From the NCBI GenBank assembly GCA_003116995.1, contig BDSL01000032.1, positions 62,001-126,000 on the forward strand: 64,000 bases of DNA, written 5' to 3'. Position 1 is the first letter of the stretch; each line of letters begins with the position of its first letter. A program made the translations under genes and the position numbers. This DNA comes from Yamagishiella unicocca. Lineage: Eukaryota > Chlorophyta > Chlorophyceae > Chlamydomonadales > Volvocaceae. Shown one piece after another: positions 59,757 through 64,000 of the stretch. The notes beneath the pieces are model-generated. The model saw only the letters and a program-made list of their open reading frames with translations, made no database searches and was not told where the DNA came from.

Positions 59757-61220
59757 GCGCTCACCCGCCCCAAACTTGGCCTCGTAATCCTTCCGCGCCT
59801 CCTCCACCGCCTTGCGGACACACGACGCGCGCATCATCCGCGCCGCCAGCACAGCGGCAAGGGGGCAGCACCCGCCGGCAGCCTGGTCGGGTTTGGCATC
59901 CCCTTCCTGCTGCTGCTCTTCCCCCTCCTCCGGCTTGCCCTCCTGCGCCTTGCCCTCCTCCACCTTGCCCTCCTCCGCCTGCTGCTGCGGCTTGTGCTTC
60001 TTCGCGCCCCTGACTAGCGGTGGGCGCCTGGCGGCAGCGGCGCGGACCAGGTCCTCGGGGAGGCCGGAGCGCAGGGCCAGCTGGGTTGGCGCCAGGGAGG
60101 GGAGGGAGCGGGGGGGTGGGGGAGCGGCCTCAGCGGCGAGGCGTTCCAAGGGGTGACGGAGCGAGGAAGGGTGAGCGGCAGCGCTGCTTGCAGCCAGGTG
60201 GACCCCGGGCCGTCATCCGCAGCCTAGCAGCACCGAGGGGCGGCAGCCGCCCGCCCGCAGCCACCTGCCTGCGCCGCCCGGCAGACCCAGCATGCGCCCT
60301 CAGAGGCGTGTTCGGACCCTTCACGCAGCTCGTCAGTCGTTTCCCCTGCTGTTGGCTGCCTTGCAGCCCTCCCTCCCCCTCCCTCCCTCCGCCCCCCAGG
60401 CACTACACCGCCTGCCCCCCCTCCCTGCCCCACCACCACCACCACCACCTGCCCCCCTCCCTTGCCCCCCCACCACCACCACCACCTGCAGCGCCAGGTC
60501 GTCCAGGTCGGACACCTTGGCCGCCTCCAGCTGCGCCCGAAGCTTCTCGGCGTCGCCGTGCTGGGCAGGCGGGGCTGCGGCTGCGGCTGCGGCCTCGGCA
60601 AGGGAGGCTCCTGCGGGGAGGTGGCAGCAGCGGCAGCGGCAGCAGCAGCCGCAGTGGCAGCGGCAGCGGCAGGTGAGACCCCGTGTTGGCGCTTGTGGGG
60701 TGCCCGGAGTGGTGGGGCCGTGGCGGCCCAAGGCGCGTAGGTCGTGTGCGGTTGCGGCGCGGGAGGAGGCGCCGTCCGCAGCTGCCAGGAGACAGCGGGC
60801 TAGGCTGCGCCCGCTCCTTGCCGCTCACCTTTCTGCTCTTGTTTCTGCTTCTGCGGTTGCTCCAGCAGCACCAGGCGCCGCTTCAGCTTGCGTTGCTCGA
60901 ACACCCGGGCATTCTTGAGAGCCTGCGGGGAGGGCACAGAGGCACGAGGGCGCATGTGGAATGCGGCCGGAAGGGGGTTGAGGTAGATGGGCAGGTGGGA
61001 GGGGGTGCAGGAGGAGGGGGCAGAACCACATCCCGACAGCACCCAACCACATCGGGGCTGCCCCCGACAGCACCCAACCACAGCCCTCCAACCGCACCTT
61101 GTGCAAGGTCCGCAGGCAGTGGTGCAGCCACTTGCGGCGGGCCTCAGGGCTGAGGGTGGGGTGAGGGTGGGGTGAGGGTGGGGTGAGGGTGGGGCGCGGG
61201 GCAGCGGGTGGTGGCAGCAT
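56996..61220 (-). CDS. BUD22/SRFBP1-family protein
   Basis: Exons: 61220-61098, 60922-60829, 60610-60486, 60128-59765, 59546-58426, 57952-56996. They total 2,784 nt (927 residues) with all phases consistent. The N-terminal helical part (RRKWLHHCLRTLHKALKNAR, then VFEQRKLKRRLVLLEQPQKQ) matches the charged start of BUD22/SRFBP1. The middle is acidic (SGVIDDAEIDAFMAEVNG, GEEEGSEDG) and then Lys/Ala-rich. The conserved block KNRLGQNARRRLHEQMYGAE corresponds to the family's KxNRxGQRARR region. The C-terminus carries LHPSWEARKQQRLQLKS and ends GKKTVFED (899-927), as in the family. A second copy, LHPSWVAKQRQRQLLKQQ with KKIKFDDD, lies at 673 onward. Family members act in the nucleolus in small-subunit rRNA maturation (yeast Bud22); the animal member also binds SRF. 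The start ATG at 61220 is the first in its frame and precedes repeat-encoded PTLTPPSPHPHPT; it is the weakest part of the model. Confidence 0.86.
57416..57600 (-). repeat. 21-bp coding repeat encoding GGGGSGP
   Basis: About eight 21-bp units (GCCCGCTACCGCCTCCGCCA plus G on plus) read GGGGSGP in the BUD22-like frame. They lie between the two LHPSW motifs and next to a Gly-Arg-rich segment (GGRGGGRGGG). Confidence 0.9.
58092..58145 (+). repeat. Dispersed intronic element, family 2, copy 4
   Basis: Contains TGAAAACCGGTTGAAAACCG, then GTTACACGACAAGGGTATAA and TAGCTGGCGCAT. Located in intron 5 of the BUD22-like gene, antisense to it. Confidence 0.55.
59590..59757 (-). repeat. CTCACCTCTTAC repeats filling intron 4 of the BUD22-like gene
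   Basis: GAGGTGAGGTAAGAGGTGAG-type repeats (59590-59715) and a CCAG array (59719-59757) fill the 218-bp intron 59547-59764. On the minus strand the first array is CTCACC/CTCTTACC, all pyrimidine plus A, with no AG and no GT. Confidence 0.85.
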
Positions 61221-62746
61221 CAGTGCAGAGGCGACGGAGTCGTGTTGCGTCACGTGGGTCACAAGTGCAGCAGTAAGGTCCGCACCGACGGCGCAGGTGT
61301 CCGGCCGGTGGGGGCGAGGTGCGCGGACACGGAACGCCCCTCCATGGGGGTGCGAAGCAAGAAGGAAGGAACAGGAGCACACGATCAAGCCGTTGTGGGG
61401 TTGGTGCCGCCGTGCTGCCGCAGGTGAGAGCAAGGCGACCACGGCTCGTGTGCGGCATCCAGAAGCTGGGAGAGCGGCCAGCACACCCAGCTTTGACAGG
61501 GCTGCTCCGAAACCCAGTCATCACGGCACGTCCCGCTGGACCGGTACTGACGGCTCCAACGTGCGCACCGCCCTCCAGCCTGACCGCCATCTTAGGACTG
61601 AGATGCTGCCTGGCAGGAGGACTGAGATGCTGCCTGGCAGGAGGACTGAGATGCTGCCTGGCTATCTGGCTATCTGGCTGCCTGGCTGCCTGGCTGCCTG
61701 TCTACCTGTCTACCTGCTGCTGCACGCATACCGCCGCCGCTGCAGTACCGGCTGCGCGATCACCGGCCCCACATCGGTTTACGGCCGTCAGCGGTTTCCC
61801 GTGGTTTGGTTGCGATGTACTTCACAAACACAGGCGTCGGGCGGGCGAGGTTCGGGCGCCCTGGGGCCCTAAGCGCTCCATCCCTTGAACCACCACCGAC
61901 GCAGCGACGGCGGGGGGCATACCCACTGGCGCGCGACGAGCTCCTGACCCCCCTGACCTCACCCTCGGGCAACCGGGACCTGAATGATAAGCGTATGTCG
62001 CTGCCGCGACCAGACAGGACGTTCCGCCCTGGCCCCTGACACTCCAACCCGCCACTGGGTGGGGCCCCCTGCGCCTCACCCGGTGTCCTTCTGCACTGGC
62101 TTGCCAAATCGGCCCCTGCCCCGCCTCGATAGGCCAGACACGTTGGCCTGCGCGCGGGAGGAGTGCGGTCATGGGAAGGCCATTTCGCAAACCGTCGCCG
62201 GTCAGGGCTGCGTACCCCGCGACCGCCGCCACCTCGACCAGGCGGCCGCCCGCCCCGCTGCTTCATGCTTTATTAAAACAATCGAGTTTGTTCACGTTGT
62301 CTGGGGGAAGGCAGTATTGGACGGGTTGCTTAGGTTTGTCGGCGCGCTCTGACGTCGGCGGCAGAAGTTCAGTGTGGGATGTATGGTTAATCTACAAGAG
62401 TAAGAAGTGCTCAGGAATGGAAGTCTTCTGCTTAAGTTGGAGCGGTGGTCTCGGAGCATAGTCGCTTCCCTTCTCGCCTGCCGATACCGGTACGCAGATG
62501 TCTTTGATAAGGAACTGGATGATGTGCCCTTAATTCGATTTAATCACATTGACATTTTACCCTTGACTAACTCAAACGGACGCGACACAGCATGGCGCAG
62601 GCGGGCATCTTGGACCAACGAAGAAAGTTAATTATAAATGGAAACACGTTTGGAGCCTTATTCCTAGCGTAAGGGGAATGTACACCTGCGGCTTTGTTCA
62701 TCATTGCACAGAGTTAGTTATGCAGGCCAGCTGCCCATGCCCGCAG
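61221..62746. other. Intergenic between two divergent genes
   Basis: Contains a triple 23-bp repeat (GACTGAGATGCTGCCTGGCA, 61594-61660) followed by TATCTGGC/TGCCTGGC tetranucleotide-like repeats to about 61715. Several GC-rich open frames on minus (61760-62480) lack recognisable motifs. They could include an undetected 5' exon of the BUD22-like gene. 62280-62740 is A+T-richer and may hold upstream exons of the next gene. Confidence 0.35.
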
Positions 62747-63627
62747 GCTGAGCCTGTCCGCAATGTTCTACGCTCTGATGCATTACATACATGTGAGTAT
62801 AACAAGGACGTAAACTGCCTTGTTAAGCTACCAGCCGGCAAACCCTAGTACCATCCATCGTGTCGCCGCAGGACGAGGGTGTCGCGCACCCTGCGCTGGT
62901 CATGCTACTCCCATTCCCCACAGTAAGTCTCCTACGAGAACGCTTGCCTGTAACACCTGCACGAATAACTATGCAACACGTCGCCCCCATCGCCACGGCA
63001 AAGCCGAGCTCCACGAGCCCTTCCACAGCTCCAAAGGCCATAGTGCACGCCGCTAACAATATGTCCTGATACCCAAGTCACTCTGGACCTTTTACGTCGT
63101 ACCTGTGTGTTTAGTCACGTGAACCTGTCAGGGCTTTTGCCGGCCCGGAACAATAGCCCACCCTCGGACGTGCTCTCCTCTACAAACCTTCCCCCATTCC
63201 ATCACTCCCCTCAGGTCTTGTGGATTGGCCTGATGATACCTATTTTTATGTTTATAACTTACCAGGTAACGTCCTTCAGAGCTGCCGTGGGTCAGGTAGT
63301 GGCGCCGTGGGGTGTGTGCTAAGGGGGGGTTGTGGGCTGGGCAGGAGCCCGCAACTGCAGACTCTGGAGCGGTGGCGGGAGGCGGAACGGTGGAAATCAC
63401 CTCCGGGGTGGGGCATGCAGAACACGTGCGCTCTGAGGGCCTTGTGGGGTCGCGTGTGGGCAGGTTGCGTCTGGCCTCACCTTCAGCTCGGCCCCGCCAT
63501 CCCGTGCTGGCGTGTGTGTAACCAACCACCTCAGGCGGACTTCAAGGGCCTCAACCCGCTCATACCGACGCACTACGTCCTCATTGCCAAGCGCTGCTTC
63601 CAGGCCATGAAGAACAACAACTTCAAG
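62747..63627 (+). CDS. Unrecognised multi-pass membrane protein, internal exons (partial)
   Basis: Four exons join in phase 0 with good splice sites: 62747-62792, 62872-62922, 63215-63265 and 63535-63627. Donors are GTGAGT, GTAAGT, GTAACG and GTGGGT; each acceptor ends CAG. The product reads LSLSAMFYALMHYIH, DEGVAHPALVMLLPFPT, VLWIGLMIPIFMFITYQ, then ADFKGLNPLIPTHYVLIAKR and CFQAMKNNNFK. The hydrophobic third exon looks like one membrane helix, and part of exons 1-2 may be another. Such small, phase-0 exons are easy to miss. The first base of exon 1 completes a codon from an upstream exon unless translation starts at the ATG at 62763. The gene continues beyond 64000. I do not recognise the family; a channel or transporter is possible but only a guess. 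Confidence 0.58.
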
Positions 63628-64000
63628 GTGGGTGTTGTGCCTGCTGTGAGGTCCTGCAGCTGCCTCTGCCTTCGCTGCGTTAATTTCACACCTCGGACCT
63701 GCCTCTGCGTACTGGATCCGTCGCCTATTCGCTGAGGCTGCTAGAGAGCCACCTAGCCACGTTTGCTAACGACCGGAGGCGGCTGTGGAGCCTGGCTGTG
63801 GTGGGCTGACAGTCATGCGCACGGCGCTTGAAGACAGTTCCTGCGCCACTTCACTTCCACTCCACATTCAGTTATCCCTCTGACAGCTGCTGCTGTGCCA
63901 GTCCTATGATGCACCCTGCCTCACCGATTCCCTTCGGTTTCTTTGCGAACGTCTGGCCGGAGACCCTCCCTCTCTGCTCATCTTCCCTCCACTTTGCCCT
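63628..64000. other. Probable intron of the right-edge membrane protein gene
   Basis: No exon is recognisable between the donor GTGGGT at 63628 and the window end. Sequence is moderately GC-rich without repeats. Confidence 0.35.

Noticed and set aside
1376..64000. tRNA or rRNA genes
   Set aside because: No stretch with a tRNA-like A/B box pair and matching arms, or rRNA-like conserved sequence, was recognised by eye. A covariance-model search would be decisive.

Overview
The window looks like nuclear DNA of a volvocine green alga (a Chlamydomonas/Volvox relative). Genes are split by many short GT-AG introns, coding exons are GC-rich with long Ala/Gly/Gln/Pro runs, TGTAA (the usual volvocine polyadenylation signal) lies downstream of several stops, and TTTTAGGG/TTTAGGG telomere-like words occur inside the window. 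The species is not identifiable from sequence alone. I built the gene models by hand from conserved protein motifs, splice sites and codon phase. Every complete model below keeps one open frame from ATG to stop, but none has transcript support.

Layout, left to right. (1) 445-1375, +: 3' end of a p47-type UBX cofactor of the Cdc48/p97 ATPase. (2) 2374-19134, +: a 26-exon gene for a 2,226-residue Na+/H+ exchanger (CPA1, SOS1-like) with a very long low-complexity linker and a degenerate cyclic-nucleotide-binding-like region; one intron holds about 690 bp of CCATCA satellite. (3) 21698-23141, -: a four-exon gene for an unrecognised 402-residue protein with two predicted membrane segments and an acidic tail encoded by a 15-bp tandem repeat. 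(4) 25807-34413, -: a 15-exon insulin-degrading-enzyme-type M16 metalloprotease with all zinc ligands. (5) 38667-42276, -: an SBP-domain transcription factor. (6) 46737-52137, +: an R2R3-MYB transcription factor. Genes 5 and 6 are head to head across 4.5 kb. (7) 56996-61220, -: a BUD22/SRFBP1-family protein, probably nucleolar, with two copies of the C-terminal LHPSW motif joined by a Gly-Ser linker. (8) 62747-63627, +: four internal exons of an unrecognised membrane protein running off the right edge.

These are ordinary single-copy-style nuclear genes, not an operon or a mobile cassette, and I see no evidence that they work together apart from general themes (ion homeostasis, proteolysis, transcription, ribosome biogenesis). 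The more unusual material is in the repeats: a short dispersed element found only within introns of the antiporter and protease genes in both orientations, a second element family in introns of the antiporter and BUD22 genes, a third family in intergenic DNA, and intronic tandem repeats that mostly lack AG on the sense strand.

I recognised no rRNA, tRNA, CRISPR array or complete transposon. Long intergenic stretches (19.1-21.4, 23.1-25.1, 34.4-38.7, 42.3-46.7, 52.1-56.7, 61.2-62.7 kb) hold no gene I can support.
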